Positions 11,055 to 21,805 of a DNA stretch of 64,000 bases are shown here, one piece after another. The translations under genes were made by a program, and so were the position numbers. Every line of letters begins with the position of its first letter. Within the stretch, counting starts at the first letter, position 1. The stretch comes from Streptomyces sp. NBC_01294. Its GTDB lineage: Bacteria; Actinomycetota; Actinomycetes; Streptomycetales; Streptomycetaceae. The notes under the pieces are model-generated. The model was not told the origin of the DNA, did no database searches, and saw only the letters and a list, made by a program, of their open reading frames with translations. Location of the stretch: NCBI RefSeq assembly GCF_035917235.1, contig NZ_CP108423.1, positions 2,483,001-2,547,000 of the forward strand. Reading direction: 5' to 3'.

Positions 11055-12056
11055 TCAGCGCGAGCTCTTGGGGTCCAGGGCGTCGCGCAGGCCGTCGCCG
11101 AGGAGGTTGAAAGCGAGCACGGTGAGGAAGATCGCCATGCCCGGGACGACCATGAACATCGGGTCGACCTTGTAGTAGTCCACGGCGGAGCTGAGCATTC
11201 CGCCCCATGAGGCCTGCGGTGGCTGGATACCCACGCCGAGGAAGCTCAGGGAGGCCTCGAAGAGGATGTTGGTCGGGATGAGCAGCGTGGCGTACACGAG
11301 GATCGGGGCCACCAGGTTGGGCAGCAGCTCCCGGAAGACGATGAAGGGGCCGCGGGCGCCGAGGCTGCGGGCCGCGTCGACGAACTCCCGCTCGCGCAGC
11401 GAGAGGGTCTGGCCGCGCACGATGCGTCCGATGTAGGGCCAGCTGAAGAAGCCGATCACGAAGATCAGCACGCTGATGTGCAGCGGCAGCCCGTCGAGGC
11501 CGAAGGCCCCGCCCTGGAGGGCGGCGGAGATGGAGATCGCGAAGAGCAGCAGCGGGAAGGCCAGGAAGGTGTCCATCATGCGGCTGATCACCGTGTCGGC
11601 CCAGCCGCCGTAGTACCCGGCGATGACGCCCAGCACGGAGCCGATGAACACCGAGACGACGGTCGAGCCGAAGGCGACCAGCAGGGAGACCCAGGAGCCT
11701 TCCAGGATGCGGGTGGCGATGTCGCGGCCGAACTTCGGCTCCACGCCGAGGGGATGCTCCCAGCTGATGCCGCCGAAGGAGCCGATGGGGGTGGCCAGGG
11801 AGGGGTCGATGAGGTCCTGGTTCAGCGCGTCCGGGTCCAGGCCGAACATCCACTGGATCGGCTGCGAGAGCATCGCGAGGACCACCAGCAGCAGCACGAC
11901 CGTGCCGCCGGCCATCGCCACCTTGTCCCGCTTGAGTCTGATCCACGCGATCTGACCGAGCGAACGCCCCTCGATCCGCTTCTGCGTCGCCCCGACGGAT
12001 ATCCCGTCGGTCTGCGGGAGCACCGGCTCACTGGGCGCTGTGGGTGAAGCCGTCAT
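11055..12056 (-). CDS. Peptide ABC transporter permease (DppC-like)
   Basis: First gene of the importer operon. 333 residues with an N-terminal cytoplasmic segment, first helix at about residues 45-65, then the DppC/OppC pattern HPLGVEPKFGRDIATRILEG, five further helices and the EAA loop EFVDAARSLGARGPFIVFRELLPN. ATG at 12056 has GAGGGG about 12 bases upstream and gives the normal length; an in-frame upstream ATG at 12122 is less likely. Transcription of all five genes probably starts in the roughly 500-base gap upstream. Confidence 0.9.
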   Translation of the reverse strand: MTASPTAPSEPVLPQTDGISVGATQKRIEGRSLGQIAWIRLKRDKVAMAGGTVVLLLVVLAMLSQPIQWMFGLDPDALNQDLIDPSLATPIGSFGGISWEHPLGVEPKFGRDIATRILEGSWVSLLVAFGSTVVSVFIGSVLGVIAGYYGGWADTVISRMMDTFLAFPLLLFAISISAALQGGAFGLDGLPLHISVLIFVIGFFSWPYIGRIVRGQTLSLREREFVDAARSLGARGPFIVFRELLPNLVAPILVYATLLIPTNILFEASLSFLGVGIQPPQASWGGMLSSAVDYYKVDPMFMVVPGMAIFLTVLAFNLLGDGLRDALDPKSSR

Positions 12057-12578
12057 CGTGGTGGGGACCCCTCTCGGCCGACGGTGGCCGGCCCTGGCCG
12101 CCGCCGTAGCGGCTTGGTTCACATCGGTGGCACTGTTGGCGTGGGTGCCGGCGGCTGCGTCGGCGTGGGTGGAACGGCGAGCCTGAAGTCAGCCTGACGG
12201 GCTGTTCCTTATGCAGGGCCCGGATGGCCCGGCCTTCGGTTGGGGGGAGTCTTTATCGCGTTCTCGATCACCCGCCAGACCTGCCGGGGAATGGATGCGC
12301 AACCGTAATCTGCGGCCGAACCTCCCGGTATCCGGACTCGTCGCCCGGCTCAGCGGAACAACGGGGCCTGATGCACACGGACCGGACATCGCGGCCAACC
12401 GCCCCGGGACACCGGGATTTTGGCCGGTTTTCAGCGCATACGACGCAGGCCGCACCGGAGGATCTCCGGTGCGGCCTCGGGACGGGCGTCTCGCGATGCG
12501 GACAGGGGTGGAACGGCCGGGAGCGTGATGGAGAGGGATGGACAGGGGCACGGGCGGGGTGAGACGCCGCCCGCGTCC
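12057..12578. other. Gene-free stretch upstream of the peptide importer
   Basis: 522 bases with no credible gene. It should hold the importer promoter near its left end. A perfect 14-bp stem with a three-base loop (12447-12460 with 12464-12477) lies 100 bases beyond the SseB-like gene stop and could end its transcript, though no T-run follows. The short frames here have no ribosome-binding sites or recognisable products. Confidence 0.5.
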
Positions 12579-13319
12579 TCAGTACGTCGGGGCCTGGCCC
12601 TCGCGGTCGTAGAAGGGGCGGGTCTGCGCCCGCAGCCACATCGCCACCGGGTCGTGCTCGTCCGCCAGCGCGACCGTGCACACCGGCACGCCCTCGGGGA
12701 CCACCCCGACCGACTGGCGCATCATCTCCCGTACGGATTCCAGCGCGGGCGCGGAGGCGTCGTACAGGTCGATCCCCACCGCGAGGTACGGGGATCCGAG
12801 CGCCGGCTGCACCCACGCACGGCGCAGCGACCGGACGGCGGGGGTGCGGTGCGCGTGCTGGGTCAGCAGTCCGTAGAACTGCGGCAGCTCGATGGCGGGC
12901 TCGGAGAGCCGCAGCGGGCCGGCCGGCATCCGGTCCAGGCCGGTGGCGATCCGGCGCAGGTCGGCCCAGGGGACGCCGAGGCCGCCGCCCTGGGCGTGCG
13001 GGTTGAGCCACAGGCCCCAGCGGTCCGGGTACAGGGCGCGGGCGATGTCCCGCCCGGTGACCACCTCGTAGCCCCGGTTCCAGCCGCTGGCGGCCAGCTC
13101 CTGCGGGGAGGTGACGCAGGGCGCGTATCCGAGGCCCTCGACCTCCATGCCGCCGTACTGTGCGTCCGGGGAGCCCGGTTGTCCCTGCCAGAGCAGCATC
13201 CACAGCCGGCCCTCTGAGAGGGCATGCAGGAGCGACTCGTAGCTCTCGTAGCGCCCGGGAGTCACCTGGCGCATCATGTGCTCGACCTGCCCGGCCGCGG
13301 CCGTGCCTGACGCACTCAC
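12579..13319 (-). CDS. SseB-like protein (enhanced serine sensitivity family)
   Basis: 246-residue soluble protein with two SseB-type halves: an N-terminal SseB domain (GRLWMLLWQGQPGS, ALYPDRWGLWLNPHAQGGGLGVPWADLRRI) and a C-terminal domain (PYLAVGIDLYD to MWLRAQTRPFY). The biochemical role is not known; Escherichia coli SseB changes sensitivity to serine. The GTG at 13319 follows AGAGGGG at good spacing, so the frame's earlier start at 13358 is less likely. A paralogue lies 60 bases upstream on the same strand. Confidence 0.8.
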   Translation of the reverse strand: MSASGTAAAGQVEHMMRQVTPGRYESYESLLHALSEGRLWMLLWQGQPGSPDAQYGGMEVEGLGYAPCVTSPQELAASGWNRGYEVVTGRDIARALYPDRWGLWLNPHAQGGGLGVPWADLRRIATGLDRMPAGPLRLSEPAIELPQFYGLLTQHAHRTPAVRSLRRAWVQPALGSPYLAVGIDLYDASAPALESVREMMRQSVGVVPEGVPVCTVALADEHDPVAMWLRAQTRPFYDREGQAPTY

Positions 13320-13380
13320 CCGGTACCCCTCTTCGTCTCTTCTTCCGCCCGTCGTCAACGCGTGAACAGCTTAAGCGGCG

Positions 13381-14115
13381 CTACGGGAGGTAGAAGGGGC
13401 GTACGCGCTCACGAATCCAGTCCGTGACCGGGTCCTGGGCGGCGTCCAGGAGGATCAACTGCACGGGCCACGGCGGCGGAACACGCGTCAGGGCCCGCCC
13501 GAGGGCGTCCATCGGGGCGCCCTGCATCTCGGGTTCCCATCCCAGCAGGCGGACACCGATGAAGAGCTCCGGCGCCCCGCCCTCGATGCTGGCGAGGCAG
13601 CGGTGCGCGGCGGCGACCACGCCGGTGGCGCGGAACTCCTCGGCGGCGGCGGCCAGGAAGTCCACCGGGTCTTCCTGCCAGTCGGGCTCGTAGAGCCGGA
13701 CGCGGCCGCCGGTGGAGGTGCCGTCGAGCGGGGTCCGGCCGGTGCGGCAGAGCTCCGCCACGGCGGGCGGGGGGAGCGGGACGCCGACGGCGCCCTCGGG
13801 ATTGAGCGCGATGCCGAGCTGCGGGGGCAGGCCGCGGGCGAACTGGACGGCGGGAGCCACCGCGAAGTCCATGCCGGGGCCGACGCAGGCGAGGAACTGG
13901 TCCTCGGAGCTGTAGACGGGGACGTACGCCGCCCCGCCGATGTCCATCGTGGGCAGGTCGAGGCCGGGCGACGCGGGGCCGCCACCGCCGGGCAGGGGCA
14001 CCCACACCTGGCTGCGCCCGAGCACCTCCAGGATCCGGGCCCCGGCGTCCGGCTGCCCGAGCGCCGCCCCCAGCACCTGCTCCAGCTCGTTCTCCGGCCA
14101 GCCGCTGCCCTGCAT
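13381..14115 (-). CDS. SseB-like protein, paralogue of the downstream gene
   Basis: 244-residue soluble protein of the same family. SseB-like segments: GRSQVWVPLPGG, AAYVPVYSSEDQFLA and ARGLPPQLGIALNPEGAVGVPLP; it ends WIRERVRPFYLP, matching the WLRAQTRPFY end of its neighbour. The ATG at 14115 is preceded by AGGCAGGGCAG. The two genes are only 61 bases apart and are probably co-transcribed; they look like a tandem duplication that has diverged strongly. Function unknown. Confidence 0.8.
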   Translation of the reverse strand: MQGSGWPENELEQVLGAALGQPDAGARILEVLGRSQVWVPLPGGGGPASPGLDLPTMDIGGAAYVPVYSSEDQFLACVGPGMDFAVAPAVQFARGLPPQLGIALNPEGAVGVPLPPPAVAELCRTGRTPLDGTSTGGRVRLYEPDWQEDPVDFLAAAAEEFRATGVVAAAHRCLASIEGGAPELFIGVRLLGWEPEMQGAPMDALGRALTRVPPPWPVQLILLDAAQDPVTDWIRERVRPFYLP

Positions 14116-14183
14116 CTGCCCTGCCTCTGTGTGATCCCGCGCGTGTCGCCCCGCAGGTTACCGGCCCCGCCGCGCCGCCGCTG

Positions 14184-14410
14184 CCGGGGCTCCACCCGGA
14201 ACCCGCGCCTCAATCGCCGGCGGGGCTGGATGTGACCCGCCGGGCGCGCCGCCACTGCCGGGGCTCCGCCCCGGACCCGCGCCTCAATCGCCGGCGGGGC
14301 TGGAGTGGGCCGGCCCATGCCTGGAAGGGCGCGCGGGCAATTTCAGCCCCTCCGGCGTTTGAGGAGCGGGGGTCCGGGGGCAGCGCCCCCGGCAACGGCG
14401 CCGCACCCGG
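14184..14410. repeat. Cluster of three dispersed palindromic repeats
   Basis: Two direct copies (14184-14230 and 14258-14303) and one longer inverted copy (14341-14410, with GCGTTTGAGGAGCGGGGGTCC and GGGGGCAGCGCCCCC blocks) fill the gap between the SseB paralogue and the end of the ATPase gene. The inverted arrangement means transcripts from either strand could fold into large hairpins. It also accounts for the 319-base gap without a gene. Confidence 0.8.
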
Positions 14411-14435
14411 CGGGCCCCGGTCAGGCCGGTGGCAG

Positions 14436-15110
14436 TCAGTCGTGGAAGCCGATGCGGGTCACGGCGGCAGCCGAGCGGCGGTCCAGGAGGGTCGCCGAGG
14501 CGCAGCCCGCGGGCGGACGCCCCGCCTCGGCGTTGCGCAGCAGACGGCCCACGGCGTGCCGGTGGCGGGCGAAGGCGTACGCCGACACCCGGCGCCCCCG
14601 CGCGGCCTGGCCGGACAGGGCCTCCTCGGGACTGCTGTCCAGGAGCAGCAGGTGCAGCGCGCGGCCCCGCCTCCGCGCGGCCACCGCGAGCATGCTTCGC
14701 ACCCAGGTCTGGGTGCCGCAGTCGTGCACGACCACGGAGGCCCCGGAGCGCAGCAGCCGCCACAGCCCCCAGTAGTGCGCGGCGCGCACCAGCGGCCGGT
14801 ACACCGCGTACGGCAGCGCCCCCGGCATCCGGCGCTCCCAGCACTCGCGGGTGTCCTGGGAGTCGACGGCCCCGCCCTCGGGCGCCGCGCGCTTGATCAG
14901 CGTGCTCTTGCCGCCGCCGGGCAGGCCGGACACCACGACGATGTCGCCCTCCGCGAAGCCGAGCCCCTGCGGGCCGCACACCGCCGGTCCGCGCAGGTCG
15001 CGTACGGGGCCGAGGCCCGCGTCAGCCGCACCCTTGCGCCGGCGCGCGCCGCGCTGGGCCGGCACCGCGTCCACGGTTCCCGTCGTCGTCACCACTCCGA
15101 ATCTCCGCAC
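14436..15110 (-). CDS. P-loop ATPase (zeta-toxin/AAA_33-like kinase fold)
   Basis: 224-residue cytoplasmic protein with Walker A SGLPGGGKSTL (about residues 53-63), a putative DCGT(Q) substrate segment (VVVHDCGTQTWVRSML) and LHLLLLDSSPEEAL with a following arginine-rich lid (ARGRRVSAYAFARHRHAVGRLL). This layout resembles small nucleoside or zeta-type kinases, and the substrate is unknown. The GTG at 15110 has GGGGGAGG upstream. It is divergent from the glycine riboswitch. No antitoxin gene is next to it, so a toxin role is not supported. Confidence 0.75.
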   Translation of the reverse strand: MRRFGVVTTTGTVDAVPAQRGARRRKGAADAGLGPVRDLRGPAVCGPQGLGFAEGDIVVVSGLPGGGKSTLIKRAAPEGGAVDSQDTRECWERRMPGALPYAVYRPLVRAAHYWGLWRLLRSGASVVVHDCGTQTWVRSMLAVAARRRGRALHLLLLDSSPEEALSGQAARGRRVSAYAFARHRHAVGRLLRNAEAGRPPAGCASATLLDRRSAAAVTRIGFHD

Positions 15111-15302
15111 AGTGTTCGCCTCCCCCGAATCGGGTCCGAAGGACCCTTGCCCACTGAGTGTAAAGAGACGGTAATCCGGCAGGCCCGGTTCCGGTCCGAC
15201 CCTTCGGAGGGCCGTACGAACTTTCGGACCCCCACGCCCGATCACGGACATGGCGTGCAATGATGTGCGCCATCTGGACCAACTGCATACCGGCCGCTTG
15301 AA

Positions 15303-15522
15303 TCCGCGCGGGAGAGTCCCGGCACGCCGCAAGGCCGTGCGCGGGCGCCGAAGGAGCAAGAACCTCCCTTGAATCTCTCAGGCCCCGTACCGCGTGGATG
15401 AGGCAGATCTGAAAAGCGAGCTGCGCGACAGCTCCACCCAAGGTGCAAACCGGGGATACCGGCGATCGGACGATCGGCGGAACTCTCGGCGAACCTCTCA
15501 GGTTCCGATGACAGATGGGGAG
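15303..15522 (+). ncRNA. Tandem glycine riboswitch
   Basis: Leader of gcvT with two glycine aptamers in series. Aptamer 1: GGGAGAG at 15310-15316, GCCGAAGGAGCAAG at 15347-15360, CTCTCAGG at 15375-15382. Aptamer 2: a variant AAGGTGCAAACC at 15440-15451, CTCTCAGG at 15495-15502, and the closing GACAGATGGGG near 15520. Glycine binding is known to switch on glycine cleavage genes, which fits gcvT next. A GGGGAGGA followed by a small hairpin (15520-15532) directly after it might be part of the expression platform. Confidence 0.92.
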
Positions 15523-15573
15523 GAACGTCCTCGTCATGTCATGTCGATGCCCTGGGACCCGGGAGCCACACCC

Positions 15574-16689
15574 ATGAGCACTGCCCCCCGTCTGACCGCC
15601 CTCGATGCGCTGCACCGCTCGCTCGGTGCGACCATGACCGACTTCGCGGGCTGGGACATGCCGCTGCGGTACGCGAGCGAGCGCGACGAGCACAACGCCG
15701 TACGCACCAGGGCCGGTCTCTTCGACCTGTCCCACATGGGCGAGATCACCCTGACCGGCCCCGAGGCCGTCAAGGCCCTGGACTACGCGCTGGTCGGCAA
15801 CATCTCCACCGTCGGAGTCGGCCGCGCCCGCTACACCCACATCTGTCAGGAGGACGGCGGGATCGTCGACGACCTGATCGTCTACCGCCTCGGCGAGACC
15901 GAGTACATGGTCGTCGCCAACGCCTCCAACGCCCAGGTCGTCCTCGACGCCCTGACCGAGCGTGCCGCCGGCTTCGACACCGAGGTCCGCGACGACCGCG
16001 ACGCGTACGCGCTGCTCGCGGTGCAGGGCCCGGAGTCCCCCGGCATCCTGGCGTCCCTCACCGACGCCGACCTGGACGGCCTCAAGTACTACGCCGGCCT
16101 GCCGGGCACCGTCGCGGGCGTGCCCGCGCTGATCGCGCGTACGGGCTACACCGGCGAGGACGGCTTCGAGCTGTTCGTCGCCCCCGAACACGCCGTGGAG
16201 CTGTGGCAGGCGCTGACCAAGGCGGGCGAGGGCGTCGGCCTGGTCCCGGCCGGCCTGTCCTGCCGCGACACCCTGCGCCTGGAAGCGGGCATGCCGCTGT
16301 ACGGGCACGAGCTGACCACCTCCCTGACCCCCTTCGACGCGGGGCTGGGCCGGGTCGTGAAGTTCGAGAAGGAGGGGGACTTCGTCGGCCGCGCCGCACT
16401 GGAGTCCGCCGCCGAGCGCGCCGCCACGAACCCGCCGCGCAAGCTGGTCGGTCTGATCGCCGAGGGCCGCCGCGTCCCGCGCGCCGGCTTCCCGGTCGTC
16501 GCCGACGGCAAGGTGATCGGCGAGGTCACCTCGGGCGCCCCCTCCCCGACGCTGGGCAAGCCGCTGGCGATGGCGTACGTGGACGCGGCGCACGCCGCGC
16601 CCGGCACCTCCGGCGTCGGCGTCGACATTCGCGGTACGCATGAGCCGTACGAGGTCGTGGCGCTGCCGTTCTACAAGCGGCAGAAGTAG
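15574..16689 (+). CDS. gcvT: Glycine cleavage system T protein (aminomethyltransferase)
   Basis: Takes the aminomethyl group from lipoylated H protein, releases ammonia and makes 5,10-methylene-tetrahydrofolate. 371 residues; [13 protein letters not shown] near the start, FDLSHMGEI, the folate-site region, and the C-terminal barrel ([32 protein letters not shown]) are all present. ATG at 15574 has GGGAGCC at about 8 bases; an in-frame ATG at 15541 is possible but adds residues not usual in the family. Likely controlled by the glycine riboswitch. gcvP is not in the window. Confidence 0.96.
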   Translation: MSTAPRLTALDALHRSLGATMTDFAGWDMPLRYASERDEHNAVRTRAGLFDLSHMGEITLTGPEAVKALDYALVGNISTVGVGRARYTHICQEDGGIVDDLIVYRLGETEYMVVANASNAQVVLDALTERAAGFDTEVRDDRDAYALLAVQGPESPGILASLTDADLDGLKYYAGLPGTVAGVPALIARTGYTGEDGFELFVAPEHAVELWQALTKAGEGVGLVPAGLSCRDTLRLEAGMPLYGHELTTSLTPFDAGLGRVVKFEKEGDFVGRAALESAAERAATNPPRKLVGLIAEGRRVPRAGFPVVADGKVIGEVTSGAPSPTLGKPLAMAYVDAAHAAPGTSGVGVDIRGTHEPYEVVALPFYKRQK

Positions 16690-16790
16690 TTCCACTCACC
16701 GCGTCAGCCGTACGGGTACCCGTACGGCGCCGTCTCAGTACCCAAGACCACAGTTCGTATCCACTCCCCCGCATCCAGGAGAATCAGGTC

Positions 16791-17171
16791 ATGAGCAACC
16801 CCGAGAAGCTGCGTTACACCAAGGAGCACGAGTGGCTGTCGGACGCCGTGGACGGCGTCGCGACGGTCGGCATCACGGAGTTCGCGGCCAACGCGCTCGG
16901 TGACGTCGTCTACGCCCAGCTCCCCGAGGCCGGCGAGACCGTGACCGAGGGCGAGACCTGTGGCGAGCTGGAGTCGACGAAGTCGGTCAGCGACCTGTAC
17001 TCCCCCGTCTCCGGCGAGATCGTCGAGGCCAACCAGGACGTCGTGGAGGACCCGGCGCTCGTGAACACCGCCCCGTTCGAGGGTGGCTGGCTCTTCAAGG
17101 TGCGTCTCTCGGAGGAGCCGAAGGACACGCTCTCCTTCGAGGAGTACACCAAGCTCACCGCCGGTAACTGA
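16791..17171 (+). CDS. gcvH: Glycine cleavage system H protein
   Basis: 126-residue lipoyl carrier that shuttles the aminomethyl group between P, T and L proteins. The lipoylated lysine is K64 in [19 protein letters not shown], and the start RYTKEHEWL is typical. It follows gcvT by 101 bases and precedes glyA by 15, so all three are probably one transcript under the riboswitch. Ribosome-binding site AGGAG lies about 10 bases before the ATG. Confidence 0.97.
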   Translation: MSNPEKLRYTKEHEWLSDAVDGVATVGITEFAANALGDVVYAQLPEAGETVTEGETCGELESTKSVSDLYSPVSGEIVEANQDVVEDPALVNTAPFEGGWLFKVRLSEEPKDTLSFEEYTKLTAGN

Positions 17172-17186
17172 CCCCAGGGGACCCTG

Positions 17187-18443
17187 ATGTCTGTACTGAA
17201 CACCCCTCTCCACGAGCTCGACCCGGACGTCGCCGCCGCCGTCGACGCCGAACTCGTGCGCCAGCAGTCCACCCTGGAAATGATCGCGTCGGAGAACTTC
17301 GCTCCGATCGCCGTCATGGAGGCCCAGGGTTCGGTCCTGACCAACAAGTACGCCGAGGGCTACCCGGGCCGCCGTTACTACGGTGGCTGCGAGCACGTCG
17401 ACGTGGTCGAGCAGATCGCGATCGACCGCATCAAGGCGCTGTTCGGCGCCGAGGCCGCGAACGTCCAGCCGCACTCGGGTGCGCAGGCGAACGCCGCCGC
17501 GATGTTCGCGCTGCTCAAGCCGGGCGACACGATCATGGGCCTGAGCCTGGCCCACGGTGGTCACCTGACCCACGGCATGAAGATCAACTTCTCCGGCAAG
17601 CTCTACAACGTGGTCCCGTACCACGTCGACGAGACCGGACAGGTGGACATGGCCGAGGTCGAGCGCCTCGCCAAGGAGTCCAAGCCGCAGCTGATCGTCG
17701 CCGGCTGGTCCGCCTACCCGCGCCAGCTGGACTTCGCCGCCTTCCGCCGGATCGCGGACGAGGTCGGCGCGTACCTGATGGTCGACATGGCGCACTTCGC
17801 CGGCCTGGTCGCCGCGGGTCTGCACCCGAACCCGGTGCCGCACGCCCACGTCGTCACCACCACCACGCACAAGACCCTCGGCGGTCCGCGCGGCGGTGTC
17901 ATCCTGTCGACGCAGGAGCTGGCCAAGAAGATCAACTCCGCGGTCTTCCCGGGTCAGCAGGGCGGCCCGCTGGAGCACGTGATCGCGGCCAAGGCCGTCT
18001 CCTTCAAGATCGCGGCCTCGGAGGACTTCAAGGAGCGCCAGGTGCGCACCCTGGAGGGCGCGAAGATCATCGCCGAGCGCCTGGTGCAGCCGGACGTCAC
18101 CGAGGTCGGCGTGTCCGTCCTGTCGGGCGGCACCGACGTGCACCTGGTCCTGGTCGACCTGCGCAACTCCGAGCTGGACGGCCAGCAGGCCGAGGACCGC
18201 CTGCACGAGGTCGGCATCACGGTCAACCGCAACGCCATCCCGAACGACCCGCGGCCGCCGATGGTCACCTCGGGTCTGCGGATCGGTACGCCGGCCCTGG
18301 CCACGCGCGGTTTCGGCGCCGAGGAATTCACCGAGGTCGCCGAGATCATCGCGGCCGCGCTGAAGCCCGCGTACGACAGCGAGGGCCTGAAGGCGCGCGT
18401 CTCTGCGCTCGCCGCGAAGTTCCCGCTGTACCCGTCGCTCTAG
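17187..18443 (+). CDS. glyA: Serine hydroxymethyltransferase
   Basis: PLP enzyme interconverting serine and glycine with tetrahydrofolate. 418 residues with EMIASENFA, the [18 protein letters not shown] segment and the PLP lysine in [13 protein letters not shown] (about residue 230). Placed after gcvH, it completes a glycine-serine-C1 module with the T and H proteins. A strong terminator hairpin follows its stop. Confidence 0.97.
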   Translation: MSVLNTPLHELDPDVAAAVDAELVRQQSTLEMIASENFAPIAVMEAQGSVLTNKYAEGYPGRRYYGGCEHVDVVEQIAIDRIKALFGAEAANVQPHSGAQANAAAMFALLKPGDTIMGLSLAHGGHLTHGMKINFSGKLYNVVPYHVDETGQVDMAEVERLAKESKPQLIVAGWSAYPRQLDFAAFRRIADEVGAYLMVDMAHFAGLVAAGLHPNPVPHAHVVTTTTHKTLGGPRGGVILSTQELAKKINSAVFPGQQGGPLEHVIAAKAVSFKIAASEDFKERQVRTLEGAKIIAERLVQPDVTEVGVSVLSGGTDVHLVLVDLRNSELDGQQAEDRLHEVGITVNRNAIPNDPRPPMVTSGLRIGTPALATRGFGAEEFTEVAEIIAAALKPAYDSEGLKARVSALAAKFPLYPSL

Positions 18444-18455
18444 GCAACGGCTTGG

Positions 18456-18492
18456 AAGGGCCCGGCCGTGTCATCCACAGGGCCGGGCCCTT
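18456..18492 (+). terminator. Rho-independent terminator after glyA
   Basis: Perfect 12-bp stem (18456-18467 AAGGGCCCGGCC with 18481-18492) with a 13-base loop and a T/C-rich tail, 12 bases after the glyA stop. Confidence 0.85.
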
Positions 18493-18502
18493 CTCCTTCT
18501 CC

Positions 18503-18544
18503 GCACCACGCACCACGCACCACGCACCACGCACCACGCACCAG
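18503..18544. repeat. 7-bp tandem repeat
   Basis: Five perfect copies of GCACCAC followed by GCACCAG, directly behind the glyA terminator. No gene covers it. The rest of the gap up to sdaA (18545-18837) is GC-rich and presumably holds the sdaA promoter; nothing else recognisable was seen. Confidence 0.85.
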
Positions 18545-18837
18545 GAACACCCGGCCCTGTGGATGGACCCGGGTCCTCCGCCTCATCCGTTCCGCTGCTG
18601 GTCACCGTCGCCCACAGCGGGACGACCCCGGCCGCGGCCGTCCCGGCCGACCGTCCCGGCCGCCGCCCTGATCACGGCGCCGGCACCCCCCGGACCCGGC
18701 CGCGTCATCCTTCCCACTTCGTGCGGCAGACAGAACGTTCACCTCACCGCGTTAAGCTCGTCTGTCGGACAAAACCCGATCAATCCACCTCTCCTGCCCC
18801 CCTCCCACCCCACGAGCAGACAAGGGAGTCCGCCACC

Positions 18838-20220
<1,383 letters not shown>

Positions 20221-20237
20221 CGCGGCCGGCGTGACAC

Positions 20238-20269
20238 GGAGGGGCCCGGCACATCCGCCGGGCCCCTCC
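20238..20269 (+). terminator. Hairpin terminator after sdaA
   Basis: Perfect 13-bp stem (20238-20250 with 20257-20269), six-base loop, 17 bases after the sdaA stop. Confidence 0.75.
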
Positions 20270-20409
20270 GCCGTTCCCGCGCCGGGCCCCTCGGGCGTCC
20301 CCCGCCGGGCTGCCCGGAAACCGGCCGGAAATCGGCCGGAACTGCGCGATCCCCCGTGGCGTCCTAGGCTGTGCCACCAGTCCCCACTCTCGAGAATCGA
20401 GGGGACGTC

Positions 20410-20925
20410 ATGATCCACCCGCGTCTCCGGCAGTTCGTGGCCCTGGCAACCGGTGTTCTGCTCGCCGCCTGCCTTTCGTTCGCCGCGCCTGCCTCGGCCT
20501 CCACCCACACCGCCGCCGCCCAGACCCAGCCCCAGACTCAGACCCCGCTCGTGGTCAATGCCCGCTGGGGCGGGCACGCCACGTTCGACCGGATCGTCAT
20601 CGACCTGCAGGGGTACGTCCCCACGGTGACCGTCACTCCCGTATCGCAGCTGATCTACGACGGGTCCGGGAAGCCCGTGCCGCTGGCCGGGAAGCACTTC
20701 CTGGAGATCCGCCTCAACCCCGCCGCCGCGCACAACGACGCGGGTGAGAGCGTCTACAAGGGGCCCAAGCTGCAGAAGATCTACCTCAGCAAGCTCAAGG
20801 GCATGGCCCTGACCGGCGACTACGAGGGGTACGTGACCTTCGGCGCCGCCTTCGACACCCTGCCGTACTACCGCGCCTACACCCTGCACTCGCCGGAGCG
20901 GTTCGTCGTGGACATCGCGCACTGA
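20410..20925 (+). CDS. Secreted AMIN-like domain protein
   Basis: 171-residue exported protein. The signal (about residues 1-34) is hydrophobic and contains LLAAC, which could be a lipobox, and further on PASAS, a possible signal peptidase I site, so surface anchoring versus release is open. The mature part has the AMIN-like pattern: WGGHATFDRIVIDLQGYVP at the start and HSPERFVVDIAH at the end. AMIN domains bind peptidoglycan or periplasmic partners in other proteins. ATG at 20410 follows AGGGGA. Stands alone between two terminators. Confidence 0.8.
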   Translation: MIHPRLRQFVALATGVLLAACLSFAAPASASTHTAAAQTQPQTQTPLVVNARWGGHATFDRIVIDLQGYVPTVTVTPVSQLIYDGSGKPVPLAGKHFLEIRLNPAAAHNDAGESVYKGPKLQKIYLSKLKGMALTGDYEGYVTFGAAFDTLPYYRAYTLHSPERFVVDIAH

Positions 20926-20941
20926 ACCACACCCGACCGAC

Positions 20942-20972
20942 GGGCCCGGGGCGTCGCACGCGCCCCGGGCCC
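20942..20972 (+). terminator. Hairpin terminator after the AMIN-like gene
   Basis: Perfect 12-bp stem (20942-20953 with 20961-20972) with a seven-base loop, just after the stop; it could also serve the converging reductase gene. Confidence 0.7.
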
Positions 20973-21064
20973 CCGCGTCGGCCCGCCGGACGGATCCGCA
21001 TCGCGCTCGGATCGCCGTTGCCGAACCAGTCCTGAGCACACCTCTGCCCGGCCAGGGCGTCCGG

Positions 21065-21709
21065 TCAGCGCCGCCAGAACAGGTGGTGCGTCACGCCGCT
21101 CGGGCTGGGCACGACATCGAGGTGGAACCGGTCGAGCAGCTCGTCGGGGGACTCCCAGAGCCGTGCCCCGGAGCCGATCTCCACCGGCGAGACCGCCACG
21201 TGCAGGGTGTCGACGAGGTCGGCGTCGAGGAACTCCCGGATGGTGGTGGCCCCGCCGCCGAGCCGGACGTCCCTGCCCTGCGCCGCTTCCCGCGCCATGC
21301 CGAGGACCGTGGCCGGGTCGGCGTCGACGAAGTGGAAGGTGGTGTCGGAGAGGGTGAACGAAGGACGCTCGTGGTGGGTCATGACGAACACCGGGGTGTG
21401 GAACGGGGGCTCCTCCCCCCACCAGCCGCGCCAGTCGTGGTCGCGCCAGGGGCCGCGCTGGGGCCCGAACTTGTTGCGGCCCATGATCTCGGCACCGATG
21501 TTGTGCGCGAAGTCCCGGGTCAAGTAGTCGTCGAGGCCCCGGCTCCCTCCGGGGTCGGTGCGGTTGGGCCAGCTCGCCGTGGCTCCGGCCCACGCGAACA
21601 TCTTCCCTGGATCCGCGTCGCCGAACGGCCGCTCCAGGCTCTGGTGCTCACCGGCGCCGAACCCGTCGCGCGAGACGTTGAAGTTCTGAACTCTCAGCAG
21701 TTGATCCAC
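21065..21709 (-). CDS. RibD C-terminal/dihydrofolate reductase family protein
   Basis: 214-residue cytoplasmic protein with the RibD C-terminal fold, expected to bind NADPH. Seen: FNVSRDGFGAG at the start (usual VSLDGF), IMGRNKFGP, FVMTHHERPSF, the GGGATTIREFLDADLVDTLHVAVSPVEIGSG nucleotide-binding core. These stand-alone proteins are rarely involved in riboflavin or folate synthesis and substrates are mostly unknown. The GTG start at 21709 has GGAGGAAG upstream. Confidence 0.85.
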   Translation of the reverse strand: MDQLLRVQNFNVSRDGFGAGEHQSLERPFGDADPGKMFAWAGATASWPNRTDPGGSRGLDDYLTRDFAHNIGAEIMGRNKFGPQRGPWRDHDWRGWWGEEPPFHTPVFVMTHHERPSFTLSDTTFHFVDADPATVLGMAREAAQGRDVRLGGGATTIREFLDADLVDTLHVAVSPVEIGSGARLWESPDELLDRFHLDVVPSPSGVTHHLFWRR

Positions 21710-21805
21710 GGCTTCCTCCAGCCTTGTCGACAGGGATGAGACCGCCCGGGCGGACGAAACTCATCGCTGTGCGGCCAACCGTTCGGCGCGCTGCCGCGGC
21801 ACGGC

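Noticed and set aside
12189..12562. Frames of about 110-120 codons on both strands
   Set aside because: In the importer upstream gap; no ribosome-binding site, composition not protein-like.
14436..15110. Zeta-type toxin system
   Set aside because: The P-loop kinase fold fits, but no antitoxin gene is next to it and the gene looks like a stand-alone conserved ATPase.
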